A stretch of DNA of 64,000 nt from Asaia bogorensis_B (GTDB lineage: Bacteria; Pseudomonadota; Alphaproteobacteria; Acetobacterales; Acetobacteraceae): NCBI RefSeq assembly GCF_900465315.1, contig NZ_UBIX01000014.1; one strand, 5' to 3'. A program made the translations under genes and the position numbers. The first letter of the stretch is position 1, and the number at the start of each line of letters is the position of its first letter. This document shows, piece after piece, positions 32,591-42,020 of the stretch. The notes beneath the pieces are model-generated. The model saw only the letters and a program-made list of their open reading frames with translations. It was not told where the DNA came from and ran no database searches.

Positions 32591-34866
32591 GATGTCCCCT
32601 CCGCGAGGAAAACACGCACCGGGATCGATTTGGCAGCGGGTGTGCCACTGATCTCGTCGAAATGGTTGAGAGGCAACAAGGGGTTGAGTTCGGGGTAGTA
32701 GCCCGCAATTGCGCCACGCGGCATGGGATAGGCCACTGCCACGAGGTCGTTCACTCGGCGATGGATGCCGTCTGTGGAGATCGTTTCCAGACTGACGACC
32801 ATTTCCTGCGTAATGCCGCGCTCTTCCATGTCCTCATCATTCATGAACACGACCATGCGGGTGTTGTAGATGCCCCGATAGCGATCATTCATGCTGTAAA
32901 TGGTCGTGTTGAACTGGTCATGAGAGCGTATGGTAGAAAGACGCAGCATGTCAGGATCATCGACCGCATCATCGACGGCGAGGCCCGGAAAGAGCAGGAA
33001 CTGCGCCTTTCCAGTCGGGGTTTTCCACGCGCGACGACGGGGTGGAATGTCGAGATGAAACCCCTGCGGGTTGCGTATGCGCGCGTTGAAATCGGCATAG
33101 ATGTCGGGATAGACCGCCGCAATCCTGTCGCGGATCAGACTGTAATCGGTTGGGAACAATGCCCATGGGATGGTGCTGTCCGGCAGGGTAGCCTGCGCCA
33201 TGCCACAGACAATGGCGACTTCCGAAAGCAGGTCCGGGCTGGCGGGCTCGAGCACGCCGCGCGAGGCGGTGACATTCGACATGGCGTCTTCGATCGTCAC
33301 GAACTGCTCGCCGGTCGCCTGACGGTCGATCTCCGAGCGGGCCACGACCGGCAGGATGAGCGCATCGCGCCCATGGACGATATGACCCCTGTTGAGTTTG
33401 GTCGCGATACCCACGGTCAGGTCCAGACGACGCATGGCCTCATAGGCGCGCGGTGTGTCCGGGATGGCATGCACGAAATTGCCGCCCATGCCGATAAAGA
33501 CGCGGGCCGTACCGGCAAGCATTGCCTCGACTGAATCAACAGCATGATGGCCATGGTCCCGCGGAGGCTCGAAGCCGAAGACATCGCGCAGCCGGTCGAG
33601 ATAGGCCTGACTTGGCTTCTCATCGATGCCAACGGTGCGATCGCCCTGCACGTTGGAATGGCCCCTGATCGGGGCGATCCCTGCGCCTCTCTTGCCAAAA
33701 TTGCCCCGCAGCATGAGAAAGGCCGCAATCTGCTGGATCATGCGGGCACCCTGCTGATGCTGGGTAATGCCCATGCCAAAGCAGATGATCGTGGCATTTG
33801 ATCGCGCATAGATGTCGGCTGCGCGCGCGATCTGGGCCTTGTCGATACCAGCAATACGCTCGATTTCCGCCCAGTCCTGCTGCATCACCTCCTGGCGCAG
33901 GGCCTCGAAACCTTCGGTATGGGTGGTGATGAAGTCATGATCCAGCACGCTCTCGCCTGCCTGATCCCGCTCGAACAATGCCTTCATCATGCCCTTGAAG
34001 AAAGCGAGATCACCGCCGATCCGGATATGGACAAATTCGGTCGCAATCGCTGTCGATCCCCCGGTTGCCATCTGCACGGCATCCTGCGGCTCCGTGAAGC
34101 GTATCAGGGCGCGCTCCGGCATGGGATTGACCACAACGATCGGCACGTCGCGTTTGCGGGCATGGGCCAGAAGCCCCATCATGCGTGGTGAATTGGTACC
34201 GGTATTCTGCCCGATGATGAAAATGGCCTCGGCATGGTCGAAATCATCCATGATCACTGTGCCCTTGCCGATGCCAATGGCACCCGGAAGGCCGCGACTT
34301 GTCGGCTCATGGCACATGTTGGAGCAGTCGGGGAAATTGTTCGTGCCATAGGCCCGCACAAAGACGGAATAGAGAAACGCCGCCTCGTTCGAGGTTCGTC
34401 CCGAGGTGTAGAATTCGGCCTGATGTGGCGAGGCAAGGCCCCGCAGATGCTGCCCGATCAGGGCGAAGGCTTCGGGCCAGCTGCACGGAACATAGTGATC
34501 CGTCTGTGCATCATAGCGCATGGGTTCCGTCAGGCGCCCCTGTTCCTCAAGCCAGTAATCGCTCTGTGCGGCAAGATCGCTGACGCTGTACTGCGCAAAA
34601 AATTCCCGTGTGACGCGTCGCTTGGTGGCCTCAACCGCCAGACCCTTCACACCGTTCTCGCAAAACTCGATCTTCTTGTGCCGCGTGGGGTCCGGAAAGG
34701 CACAGCTCGGACATTTGAAGCCGCCCGGCTGGTTCATGGCCAGAAGCGCCCGCGACCCTTTGCCCACCACGCTCTGCTCCAGCAGAGCCTTGGCCGTTGC
34801 CTTGACCGCACCCCAGCCACCCGCAGGATGGTGATAAGGGCGATAAACGGTCTTGCTTTCGGACAT
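32587..34866 (-). CDS. FdhF/YdeP-family molybdopterin oxidoreductase
   Basis: 759 residues from the ATG at 34866 (MSESKTVYRPYHHPAGGWGA); the frame opens 33 bases earlier. The N-terminal iron-sulphur region is GGFKCPSCAFPDP...FCENG, then the bis-MGD-binding domains (TSGRTSNEAAFL, SNMCHEPTSRGL, RGHSNVQGDRT) follow. This is the YdeP branch of the DMSO-reductase family, cytoplasmic and without a Tat signal; some members are linked to acid resistance or formate oxidation. Cofactor supply comes from FdhD in the same operon and MobA next door. Confidence 0.92.
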   Translation of the reverse strand: MSESKTVYRPYHHPAGGWGAVKATAKALLEQSVVGKGSRALLAMNQPGGFKCPSCAFPDPTRHKKIEFCENGVKGLAVEATKRRVTREFFAQYSVSDLAAQSDYWLEEQGRLTEPMRYDAQTDHYVPCSWPEAFALIGQHLRGLASPHQAEFYTSGRTSNEAAFLYSVFVRAYGTNNFPDCSNMCHEPTSRGLPGAIGIGKGTVIMDDFDHAEAIFIIGQNTGTNSPRMMGLLAHARKRDVPIVVVNPMPERALIRFTEPQDAVQMATGGSTAIATEFVHIRIGGDLAFFKGMMKALFERDQAGESVLDHDFITTHTEGFEALRQEVMQQDWAEIERIAGIDKAQIARAADIYARSNATIICFGMGITQHQQGARMIQQIAAFLMLRGNFGKRGAGIAPIRGHSNVQGDRTVGIDEKPSQAYLDRLRDVFGFEPPRDHGHHAVDSVEAMLAGTARVFIGMGGNFVHAIPDTPRAYEAMRRLDLTVGIATKLNRGHIVHGRDALILPVVARSEIDRQATGEQFVTIEDAMSNVTASRGVLEPASPDLLSEVAIVCGMAQATLPDSTIPWALFPTDYSLIRDRIAAVYPDIYADFNARIRNPQGFHLDIPPRRRAWKTPTGKAQFLLFPGLAVDDAVDDPDMLRLSTIRSHDQFNTTIYSMNDRYRGIYNTRMVVFMNDEDMEERGITQEMVVSLETISTDGIHRRVNDLVAVAYPMPRGAIAGYYPELNPLLPLNHFDEISGTPAAKSIPVRVFLAEGTS

Positions 34867-35002
34867 GGACGGGTCTCCGATGAGGGGGCAGAACCTCACC
34901 TTAAACGCATGAACCTTGCCAGCGTCGAAATCGCGGTCTCATTTCTGCGTGAGGGGGGTGCAGCATAGCCCTCACGCTGCAGTCCCGGCGTTGCTGATCA
35001 GT

Positions 35003-37357
35003 TCAGAAACTGCTGACCATGGAGAAGAACATGCCCCGCCGCTGGCCGTACTGGGCCTGGGTTACACCCACGCCGCTGCCGTCACGCAGCTGGTAACGAT
35101 GGTCGAACAGATTGACCACATCGGCCCTGACCTTGAGGGAATGTCCAACCGGCACCTTCGTGAAGGTATGGGCGTAGCCAATGTTGAAAATGGCGTAGGC
35201 TGGCTGCTTCTCAAGATTGGCAAAGCCGCTGCGCAGGCCGTAGCCATACAGGAAATCGAGATAGGCCATATCATGCCTGTTGGCATAGGAGACCCCGGCT
35301 GAGGAGGTGAACTCTCCCTGATGATCGAGCTGTATGCCGTGACGCTGGATGTAGGCCAGTTCTGCTGCCTCGAACTGATACTGCGCCGAATTGATGTCCT
35401 TCGCCCAGGTCTTGACGAAGGAGAAATTGCCATAGACCGACCAACCTCCGTGACGCCATGAATTGCCGATTTCCGCCCCGTAAACGCGGCCGCGGCGATA
35501 ACTGAACGGTGCAAGAATGACTGCGCGCCCGAACTGCCCCAGATCGCCCTGGTCATGTGCCCATTTGCCAAACGCATCGATCGTGATCTGATAGTCGCGC
35601 GTGACATGCTGAAGAATGCCGACATCGACGTAATGCGATTTCTCGACCCGTGTGGGTGTGTTCAGCATCGTATCGGGCGCATTGGTCGTGCCCGCGAATT
35701 TCTGAAGCGTCGCATCCGATATGTATTGCGGCGAGGGCGGCGCGAAGTAACGGGAATAGCCGAAATGTACCGTGGTCGAGGGGCTGGCTTTCCAGACCAT
35801 ATTGGCACGCGGGCTGAGCTGTCCCTCGCTATTGAAAGACGAGGCAAAGCGGTCGTAACGCAACCCGTAATTGAACGTCAGGCGCGGCGTGATATGAAAT
35901 TCATCCTGGATATAGGCCCCGGCCTCGACGGCCCAGTTTCCGCTATGATCGATGATGCGCCTCGGGTCGATCGTGCTTTGGGCACCGGTCTCATCAACAG
36001 GAAAGGCCAGCGTGTCGGTATCGAGCTTTTCGGCCGTATATTGCGCGAGCAGGCCAAAGCGCAGCACGTGATGGGGGGCAATATCGTAGGAATTGTCGAT
36101 TTGCAGACCGCCCGTGGTGAAATCATTCACTTCGTGCTGCGATATGCCTGAAAAAGCGAGATCCCTGTTCGGGTCATTGCGATAGCCGATGCGTCCGTAG
36201 CGGAAATAGGGCGAGATCTGCAGGTTCGATTTCTCTGTGCTGCGCTGGTAGGACATCACGGCGTAGTAGTTCTGCTCGCTTTGGCCGTCGCGCAACAGAC
36301 GCGACTGGATGTCCGGATCATCAGGTGCGATGGTGGAGGACTGATAGAGAATGGGCAGGGCGGTTGTGTTGGGCAGCTCAAAATCGGCGTAGGAAGCGCT
36401 GGTCAGGAAACTCAGCCGGCTTTCATCGTCAATCTGATAGGCGGCATAACCGAAGGCCTTTCCCTGCTGGGTCGTGTCATGCGTGGCGCGAAAGCTGTTC
36501 GTCGGGTTTTCAATGCCGATGTCATTGCGGTTGTAGGAGGCCGTCACGAAGTAGTCCCACCGGCCCTTCGATCCTCCCAGTTGCAGCGACGGAATGAACG
36601 TGTTGTAGCTCCCGCCATAGAGTGAGACCTGGTTCTCCCTCAGCGTTGCGCCGCTCTTGGTCTTGACGTCGATGACGCCCGATGTGCGAAAACCGAACTG
36701 GGCGGGTAGCGTGCCTGTCAGCAGGTCCACCGACTGGATGATACGACTATCGAGTTCCTGCCCGAAGCCGTTCAGCCCCTCAGGCAACAGAACGCCGTTC
36801 ACGCGATAGGTGAGGCCGCCATGCTCGCCACGCACATGCACCTCGCCATAGCTGTCCATCACGACACCGGGGAGCCGGAGCAGGATCTGGCTGAATGCGG
36901 CGTTTTCACCACCCGGTGTGACCTGTATCTGCCGCTGGTCGATGCCATAGGAAACCGCCCCCAACCCCGGTGCGAGACGGCCACGGGCCTGATCCATATG
37001 GGCAGTGACAGTAATTTCCTCCCGATGCGGGGGAGGGGCGGCACTTGCCACGGCAGGCTCGCTGCCTGCTTTCGACGGCTTTGCCCTGTCCTTTGACGTC
37101 GCAACAGATTGGCGGCCTGCATGTGTGGCAGACGGTGCCGGGCGATCCCGATGCGCAGGCGGCTCCGGCGGTGATGCCAATGGGGATTTTCGCACGGGAT
37201 CGGCAAGGGTTGTACCCGACATAAGAAGGAGGGCCGTCGGCAGGCCAACCCAGAACGCAGGGCGGCGAAAAAAGCCTGCATTATGAGTGAGTGCTCTACT
37301 GAATCCCAAATACTCATTATTATAGCATTTGCTAATTCCAAATTTGAGACGAAGCAT
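35003..37357 (-). CDS. TonB-dependent outer-membrane receptor
   Basis: About 784 residues. An N-terminal signal-like segment is followed by a Pro/Ala/Lys linker, the TonB-box-like EEITVTAHMDQ, a plug domain (VSYGIDQRQIQVTPGG...LLRLPGVVMDSYGEVHVRGEHGG) and a 22-strand barrel ending in Phe (MVSSF). It would import a chelate such as a siderophore or a vitamin using TonB energy. The start is uncertain: the first 25 codons from 37357 are AT-rich and overlap a palindrome with a perfect TATAAT, so translation may start lower down. The gene ends near mobA/ydeP but points the same way as mntH. Confidence 0.9.
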   Translation of the reverse strand: MLRLKFGISKCYNNEYLGFSRALTHNAGFFRRPAFWVGLPTALLLMSGTTLADPVRKSPLASPPEPPAHRDRPAPSATHAGRQSVATSKDRAKPSKAGSEPAVASAAPPPHREEITVTAHMDQARGRLAPGLGAVSYGIDQRQIQVTPGGENAAFSQILLRLPGVVMDSYGEVHVRGEHGGLTYRVNGVLLPEGLNGFGQELDSRIIQSVDLLTGTLPAQFGFRTSGVIDVKTKSGATLRENQVSLYGGSYNTFIPSLQLGGSKGRWDYFVTASYNRNDIGIENPTNSFRATHDTTQQGKAFGYAAYQIDDESRLSFLTSASYADFELPNTTALPILYQSSTIAPDDPDIQSRLLRDGQSEQNYYAVMSYQRSTEKSNLQISPYFRYGRIGYRNDPNRDLAFSGISQHEVNDFTTGGLQIDNSYDIAPHHVLRFGLLAQYTAEKLDTDTLAFPVDETGAQSTIDPRRIIDHSGNWAVEAGAYIQDEFHITPRLTFNYGLRYDRFASSFNSEGQLSPRANMVWKASPSTTVHFGYSRYFAPPSPQYISDATLQKFAGTTNAPDTMLNTPTRVEKSHYVDVGILQHVTRDYQITIDAFGKWAHDQGDLGQFGRAVILAPFSYRRGRVYGAEIGNSWRHGGWSVYGNFSFVKTWAKDINSAQYQFEAAELAYIQRHGIQLDHQGEFTSSAGVSYANRHDMAYLDFLYGYGLRSGFANLEKQPAYAIFNIGYAHTFTKVPVGHSLKVRADVVNLFDHRYQLRDGSGVGVTQAQYGQRRGMFFSMVSSF
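37307..37331 (-). promoter_or_regulatory. AT-rich palindrome with TATAAT at the start of a TonB receptor gene
   Basis: On the minus strand CAAATGC and GTATTTG (6 of 7 pairs) flank TATAATAATGA. A perfect -10 hexamer inside a palindrome looks like an iron- or other repressor-controlled promoter, although it lies within the annotated N-terminus of the receptor. Confidence 0.35.
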
Positions 37358-37481
37358 GAAAGGGTCCTGAGCAGGGTTGAGAGGCCAATAGACGAATGGA
37401 GGCGGTAAGACGCGGGATTGCCGAGGCGTCATGGCTCGCTGCGTTGCAGGCTGCGCCATGACGCTGCGAAAAGTGCCGGAC

Positions 37482-38867
37482 TCAGCTCATGAGCGTATCG
37501 TAGAGCAGCTTGAAGTTGAGCAGCAGGATCACGCCAGCGACGCCCCAGGAGAGCAGCTTCATGGGTGTGCCAATCGTGAATTGACCCATCTTGCGCTTGT
37601 CAGAAACGAACATCACGAGAGGGATGACCGCAAAGGGTAGCTGAAGCGACAGGACGACCTGGCTGAAAATCAGCAACGTGCCCACGCCATGATTGCCATA
37701 GAGTGCCGTGACCACCACGACGGGCAGAATGGCGAGGCCGCGTGTGACGAGGCGCCGGGCCCAGTGGGGCAGGCCAAGATGGAGAAACCCCTCCATCACG
37801 ATCTGCCCGGCGAGTGTGCCGGTCACCGTAGAGTTGGTGCCCGCAGCGAGAAGCGCGACCGCAAACAGGGTCGAGGCCATACCCATGCCCAGAATGGGTG
37901 AAAGCAGGCGATAGGCGTCCTCGATTTCCGCCACGTCCTGATGGCCGGTATTATGGAAAGCGGCAGCCGAAACGATCAGAATGGCGGCATTGATGAAAAG
38001 CGCCAGCATGAGTGCCACGGTGCTGTCGAGTGTTGCCCATCGCAGGGCCTCACGCCGTCCGGTCTCGGTACGCGGGTAATCACGTGTCTGCACGATGGAA
38101 GAGTGCAGATAGAGATTATGCGGCATGACCGTCGCGCCGATGATACCGATCGCGATATAAAGCATGGCGGGATGCGTGACGATTTCAGCCCGTGGGATGA
38201 AACCGGCCAGCACTTCTGCCACAGGGGGGGCTGCCGCCACGATCTGCGCTGTAAAACACAGGGCGATGATGCTTAAAAGCGCGATGATGAAGGCTTCGAG
38301 ATAGCGAAAGCCCCGATTCATCAGAAACAGGACGATCAGCGCGTCAAAGGCAGAAATCAGTGCGCCTGCCAGTAGCGGAATATGGAACAGGAGTTGCAGG
38401 GCTACGGCTGTGCCGATTACCTCGGCCAGATCGCAGGCAATGATCGCTAGCTCGCAGGTGAGCCAGAGCACGAGATTGAGAGCGGGCGGAAAATGGTCAC
38501 GACAGGCCTGCGCCAGGTCGCGTCCGGTGACGATGCCCAGACGCGCTGCAAGGGCCTGAAGGAGAATGGCCATCAGGTTGGAGATCATGATGACCGAAAG
38601 CAGCGTGTAGCCGAATTGCGCGCCACCCTGCAGATCGGTCGCCCAGTTGCCAGGGTCCATATAGCCCACAGCCACCATGTAGCCCGGACCGACGAAGGAG
38701 AGGAAACGACGTATCCAGCCCGACCCTTCCGGCGCAAGACGCACGGATGAGAAAACCTCAGGCAGGCTTTGTCCCTCACTGCCCAGTGCGCGGACGAACC
38801 GCCGGGCTTTGGGCCCGGGAGGAGCCGGGTCGGGACGCGTTCCGCGAGCAGGTGGAAGAGAGGACAT
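37482..38867 (-). CDS. mntH: Nramp-family divalent metal transporter MntH
   Basis: 461 residues with about 11 membrane segments. The metal site motifs DPGNWATDLQGG in helix 1 and MPHNLYLHSS in helix 6 are both intact. MntH imports Mn(II), and to a lesser extent Fe(II), with protons across the inner membrane. The N-terminal 50 residues are soluble and slightly longer than in E. coli. The mntR gene lies upstream on the same strand after a 449-base gap, and a palindrome lies just before the mntH start. Confidence 0.94.
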   Translation of the reverse strand: MSSLPPARGTRPDPAPPGPKARRFVRALGSEGQSLPEVFSSVRLAPEGSGWIRRFLSFVGPGYMVAVGYMDPGNWATDLQGGAQFGYTLLSVIMISNLMAILLQALAARLGIVTGRDLAQACRDHFPPALNLVLWLTCELAIIACDLAEVIGTAVALQLLFHIPLLAGALISAFDALIVLFLMNRGFRYLEAFIIALLSIIALCFTAQIVAAAPPVAEVLAGFIPRAEIVTHPAMLYIAIGIIGATVMPHNLYLHSSIVQTRDYPRTETGRREALRWATLDSTVALMLALFINAAILIVSAAAFHNTGHQDVAEIEDAYRLLSPILGMGMASTLFAVALLAAGTNSTVTGTLAGQIVMEGFLHLGLPHWARRLVTRGLAILPVVVVTALYGNHGVGTLLIFSQVVLSLQLPFAVIPLVMFVSDKRKMGQFTIGTPMKLLSWGVAGVILLLNFKLLYDTLMS

Positions 38868-38895
38868 GATGCGTTACTCAAACCCAAGGCTTAGA

Positions 38896-38915
38896 AATAT
38901 GCAATATACTATATT
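38896..38915. promoter_or_regulatory. Candidate MntR operator upstream of mntH
   Basis: AATATGCAATATACTATATT is an imperfect inverted repeat (outer six bases pair, one mismatch inside) about 29 bases before the mntH ATG, in otherwise GC-rich DNA. With an MntR gene next door, this is the natural operator candidate, though it does not match the E. coli MntR box as I recall it. Confidence 0.4.
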
Positions 38916-39316
38916 CATGACTGCGAAGTTTTGTGGATATTAACGGTCCTGATGGTGCGAAGTTGAGCAGGTATTTCCGTGCGGGCTAGCGAGACCGCGA
39001 GCGGCAATGCACGGACCGATCACGCAGCCTCGTCATGCGGAGAGACAGCCAGAATGGAGGAAGGGATACGCGGCGTGCGAAGGGATGTCGTCCGGTAGAG
39101 GATATTGTTCAGCCGTCCATACCCCAAACGAGATGCAGGCTTTGTCTACCGTGTCAGGGCGGGTTGTACTGCGAGCAACGCGCGGACTGTCGAAGGGGAG
39201 GGTGTTCGTTCAGCTGATCTGCCGCGCAAGGCTGCTGCGGGCGGTGAAGACAGGCATGCGACGACTGGAGCGCTGGCGCTACCGCGTTCCCATTGCAGGG
39301 TTGCCAGAAAGCGTGG
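38916..39316. other. Long gap between mntR and mntH with no recognised gene
   Basis: About 400 bases. Plus-strand frames at 39007-39342 and 39035-39217 exist but have no recognisable product, a high Arg/Cys content typical of shadow frames, and no convincing ribosome site. No known riboswitch motif (for example the yybP-ykoY manganese element) was recognised by eye. Confidence 0.35.
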
Positions 39317-39880
39317 TCAGGACCGGGGAGACGGCGTCATGAAAGCGGTCAGGCCTGCTTCCAGCGCCTTGTGGAAAGCGGCCAGGGTCTCGTCACTGAC
39401 ATAATGCTCGATCCCCTCTGCATCGACCCGCACCGTTTCTTCGCTGATACCCAGAGCACGGAGGAAATTCTCGACGATCTGGTGACGGTTCTTGGCCTGA
39501 TTGGCGATATCCTGCCCCATTTCGGTCAGGAACACGCCGCGATAGGGGCGGCGATGCACGTAGCCCTCATTGGCGAGGCGGGTGAGCATCTTGGCGACTG
39601 TTGGCTGTGAAACCCCCAGGCGGGTTGCGATATCCACCTGCCGCGCCTCATGGCCTTCAGCCAGAAGATCGGCAATGAGTTCCACATAGTCTTCTATCAG
39701 GGCATTGCGCCGCGCCGCCCGATTGAGACGAAAGCCTTCGGACTGCGTGTCGATATCGGGCAGGGTCATGTCACCTGCGCCGCTATCAGGCAGACCCGGC
39801 AAGGCAAACGCCTTCTCGCCCGGCTTTACCTCCGCCTTCCCGCCTGCATCCTTACCCGATCGTGTCTTGCCGCCATTCAT
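39317..39880 (-). CDS. mntR: Manganese-responsive DtxR-family regulator MntR
   Basis: 187 residues from the ATG at 39880. A 45-residue poorly ordered N-terminus precedes the winged helix-turn-helix (YVELIADLLAEGHEARQVDIA, then RLGVSQPTVAKMLTRLANEGY) and the metal-binding/dimer domain (EIVENFLRALGISEETVRVDAEGIEH-type block). There is no SH3 domain, as in E. coli MntR. It should repress mntH when Mn(II) is plentiful. It lies upstream of mntH in the same direction. Confidence 0.92.
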   Translation of the reverse strand: MNGGKTRSGKDAGGKAEVKPGEKAFALPGLPDSGAGDMTLPDIDTQSEGFRLNRAARRNALIEDYVELIADLLAEGHEARQVDIATRLGVSQPTVAKMLTRLANEGYVHRRPYRGVFLTEMGQDIANQAKNRHQIVENFLRALGISEETVRVDAEGIEHYVSDETLAAFHKALEAGLTAFMTPSPRS

Positions 39881-40147
39881 GGGTTTCTCATCGCAGATTA
39901 GGCGGGCAAGCTCAACCGTGGCGCCCACACGGCACAGTCAGAAAAGAGGCGGTGTCATAGGGCCATAGCCGTCCTGTCATCACGTCACGGTGCCTGACCG
40001 CGACCCGCCTGATCCGGCATTGTGCGCCGCCCTCGTGCATGTCATGTCTCTGGCCTCAGCCGGCTGTTTGGACCGGGTGATGAAGGGCCGATGTCTCGTG
40101 ACGAAGGCGGGCCCCACGACGGAACAGGAAAAGGCAAAGGACAGGAT

Positions 40148-41107
40148 ATGGCCGATCTCGACAGCATCGTTGCCGAAATCGCGCGTGACATGCAGATGAT
40201 TACCGAGCGTGGCCATGTGGCAGATTACATCCCGCCGCTTGCCTGCGTCGATCCTGCCAAATTCGGTATTGCGGTCATTGACGCAGGGGGCACCGCTCAT
40301 GTGGCGGGCGATGCGGATGAAGCCTTCTCGATCCAGAGTCTCTCCAAGGTATTCGGCCTGACCCTCGCCCTCACGCTGGAGGGAAGCGAACTCTGGAGCC
40401 GCGTGCGTCAGGAGCCTTCGGGAAGTGCCTTCAACTCGATTGTCCAGCTGGAGAGCGAGCACGGTATTCCCCGCAATCCGTTCATCAATGCCGGGGCCAT
40501 CGTCATTTCCGATATTCTGGTCTCCCGGCTGGGGCGTCTGGGTGCGCGTCAGGCGTTGCTCGATTTTGCGCTTTCGCAGTCCGGCGCGCCAGAGGGGCTG
40601 CATATTGATGAGAACATGGCCCGTCAGGAGCGCGATACGGGGTTTCGCAATGCCGCCCTCGCCAATTACATGCGTACTTTCGGCAATATCAGAAATCCGA
40701 TCGAGGACACGCTCGATCTGTATTTCCACCAATGCGCCCTTACCATGTCCTGCCGTCAACTGGCTGAAATCGGTTGTTATCTCATGACGGGCGGGGTGGA
40801 TCTGCGTTCGGGGCGGATGATCACCTCTGTGCCCGATGCCCGTACCACCATGGCCCTTATGATGATGTGCGGCCATTATGACGGGTCTGGTGCCTTTGCC
40901 ATCCGGGTGGGGTTGCCGGGCAAATCCGGCGTGGGCGGCGGTATTCTGGCCATTGCGCCCGGGCTGGCTTCGGTCGCGGTGTGGTCGCCAGGGCTGAACA
41001 GCCAGGGAAATTCCCTGCTGGGAACGCTCGCGCTCGAGCGTCTGGTGCAGCGAACCGGCTGGTCGGTGTTCAACCCGTTCCCTCTCTCGGTTCAGACCAT
41101 TCCCTGA
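40148..41107 (+). CDS. glsA: Glutaminase (GlsA family)
   Basis: 319 residues from the ATG at 40148, with AAAGGACAGG upstream; the longer frame from 40022 adds an unlike N-terminus. Family features include GRVADYIP-like GHVADYIPPLA, the serine-lysine active site in FSIQSLSKVFGL, NPFINAGAI, and ARQERDTGFRNAALANYM. It hydrolyses L-glutamine to glutamate and ammonia. Glutaminases of this type often aid acid tolerance by releasing ammonia, which would suit an acid-producing host, but that link is inference. Confidence 0.94.
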   Translation: MADLDSIVAEIARDMQMITERGHVADYIPPLACVDPAKFGIAVIDAGGTAHVAGDADEAFSIQSLSKVFGLTLALTLEGSELWSRVRQEPSGSAFNSIVQLESEHGIPRNPFINAGAIVISDILVSRLGRLGARQALLDFALSQSGAPEGLHIDENMARQERDTGFRNAALANYMRTFGNIRNPIEDTLDLYFHQCALTMSCRQLAEIGCYLMTGGVDLRSGRMITSVPDARTTMALMMMCGHYDGSGAFAIRVGLPGKSGVGGGILAIAPGLASVAVWSPGLNSQGNSLLGTLALERLVQRTGWSVFNPFPLSVQTIP

Positions 41108-41175
41108 TTCACGCGTTAGGTCTGACAGAATAGCGCTGCGAAGTGGCGCTGACGAATGGAAGGAGAGCAACCGTC

Positions 41176-41892
41176 GTGAGCCGTATTACCCAGTTTTCGA
41201 CCATCGGGGCCCTGATGGCCGGACATCTGCAGGCCGAGCAGAAAATCGCATCGCTATGCGCCTGCTACGAGACGGGGTTCGGTCTCGGTTGCTCTGCCGG
41301 GCTCAATGGCGAACTCACGATCTGCGATGGCCGTGTTTATGAAGCAACGGCGGGTGAGCCCTTGCATGAGCTGCCGCAACGCGACGCAGTCCCTTTCGTG
41401 CAGGTCACGGCGTTTCGGCCTCAGTTTCAGGCCGAGGTCGAGAACATCACCCATGAGACGGCCTATAACAGGCTGTGCACCCTGATCGCGCCCGATAATA
41501 TCTTTATGGCGGTCAGCGTGACGGGGCTGTTCGACCATCTCGTGCTTCGCCGCCCCCATCGCGCCGCAGGCGAGAGCGATCAGCATCGGGATGTTGAGGC
41601 TGTTGCCGCGAGCCAGAAAATCGACAGGTTCGAGGGGATAAGGGGCCGATTGATCGGTTTCTGGACGCCCGCCCTGTTCGGTCGCATTTCTGTTCCCGGC
41701 TTTCATTTCCATTTCCTCGACGATGAACGCCAGATAAGCGGGCATGTGCTGGAATTTGCCGCCCGTCATGCAACGCTCAGCGCGGAGGAAAAACCGACCA
41801 TCGAGATTACCAACCCGCAAAGCGACTCGTTCCGGAATCGAACCATCGAGACGGACAAGCTCGATGACATGATCCACCGTATCGAGAAATAA
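41176..41892 (+). CDS. budA: Alpha-acetolactate decarboxylase
   Basis: 238 residues from a GTG at 41176 with AGGAGAG upstream. ITQFSTIGALMAGHLQ, the Glu/Thr region LNGELTICDGRVYEA and the zinc site GRISVPGFHFHFLDDERQISGHVLEF (cited in pieces: VPGFHFHFLDD and SGHVLE) are diagnostic. It converts 2-acetolactate to acetoin, the route to acetoin and 2,3-butanediol common in acetic acid bacteria. No acetolactate synthase gene is adjacent. The C-terminal residues TIETDKLDDMIHRIEK extend slightly past the usual end. Confidence 0.94.
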   Translation: MSRITQFSTIGALMAGHLQAEQKIASLCACYETGFGLGCSAGLNGELTICDGRVYEATAGEPLHELPQRDAVPFVQVTAFRPQFQAEVENITHETAYNRLCTLIAPDNIFMAVSVTGLFDHLVLRRPHRAAGESDQHRDVEAVAASQKIDRFEGIRGRLIGFWTPALFGRISVPGFHFHFLDDERQISGHVLEFAARHATLSAEEKPTIEITNPQSDSFRNRTIETDKLDDMIHRIEK

Positions 41893-41960
41893 CCCGCCCC
41901 GGGCCACGGGATGCAGGGCTGGACAGGCCGAACTGGCACAAAGCTCAGGCCGCGTGCTTG

Positions 41961-41987
41961 CCATGATGGTGTTCTTCGCCATCATGG
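41961..41987 (+). terminator. Hairpin between budA and the symporter operon
   Basis: CCATGATGG and CCATCATGG form a perfect 9-bp stem with a 9-base loop, 69 bases after budA and 34 before the symporter ATG. It may end the budA transcript or act in the leader of the symporter operon; no long T-run follows. Confidence 0.35.
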
Positions 41988-42020
41988 GCACTTATTCGCC
42001 TTTCTGCCGGGTCCGACGCC

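Noticed and set aside
38916..39316. Manganese riboswitch (yybP-ykoY)
   Set aside because: I could not find its conserved elements by eye, and the region lies upstream of mntH but without the expected paired core.
39980..41170. 396-codon minus-strand frame
   Set aside because: Antisense to the glutaminase gene, which has all family motifs.
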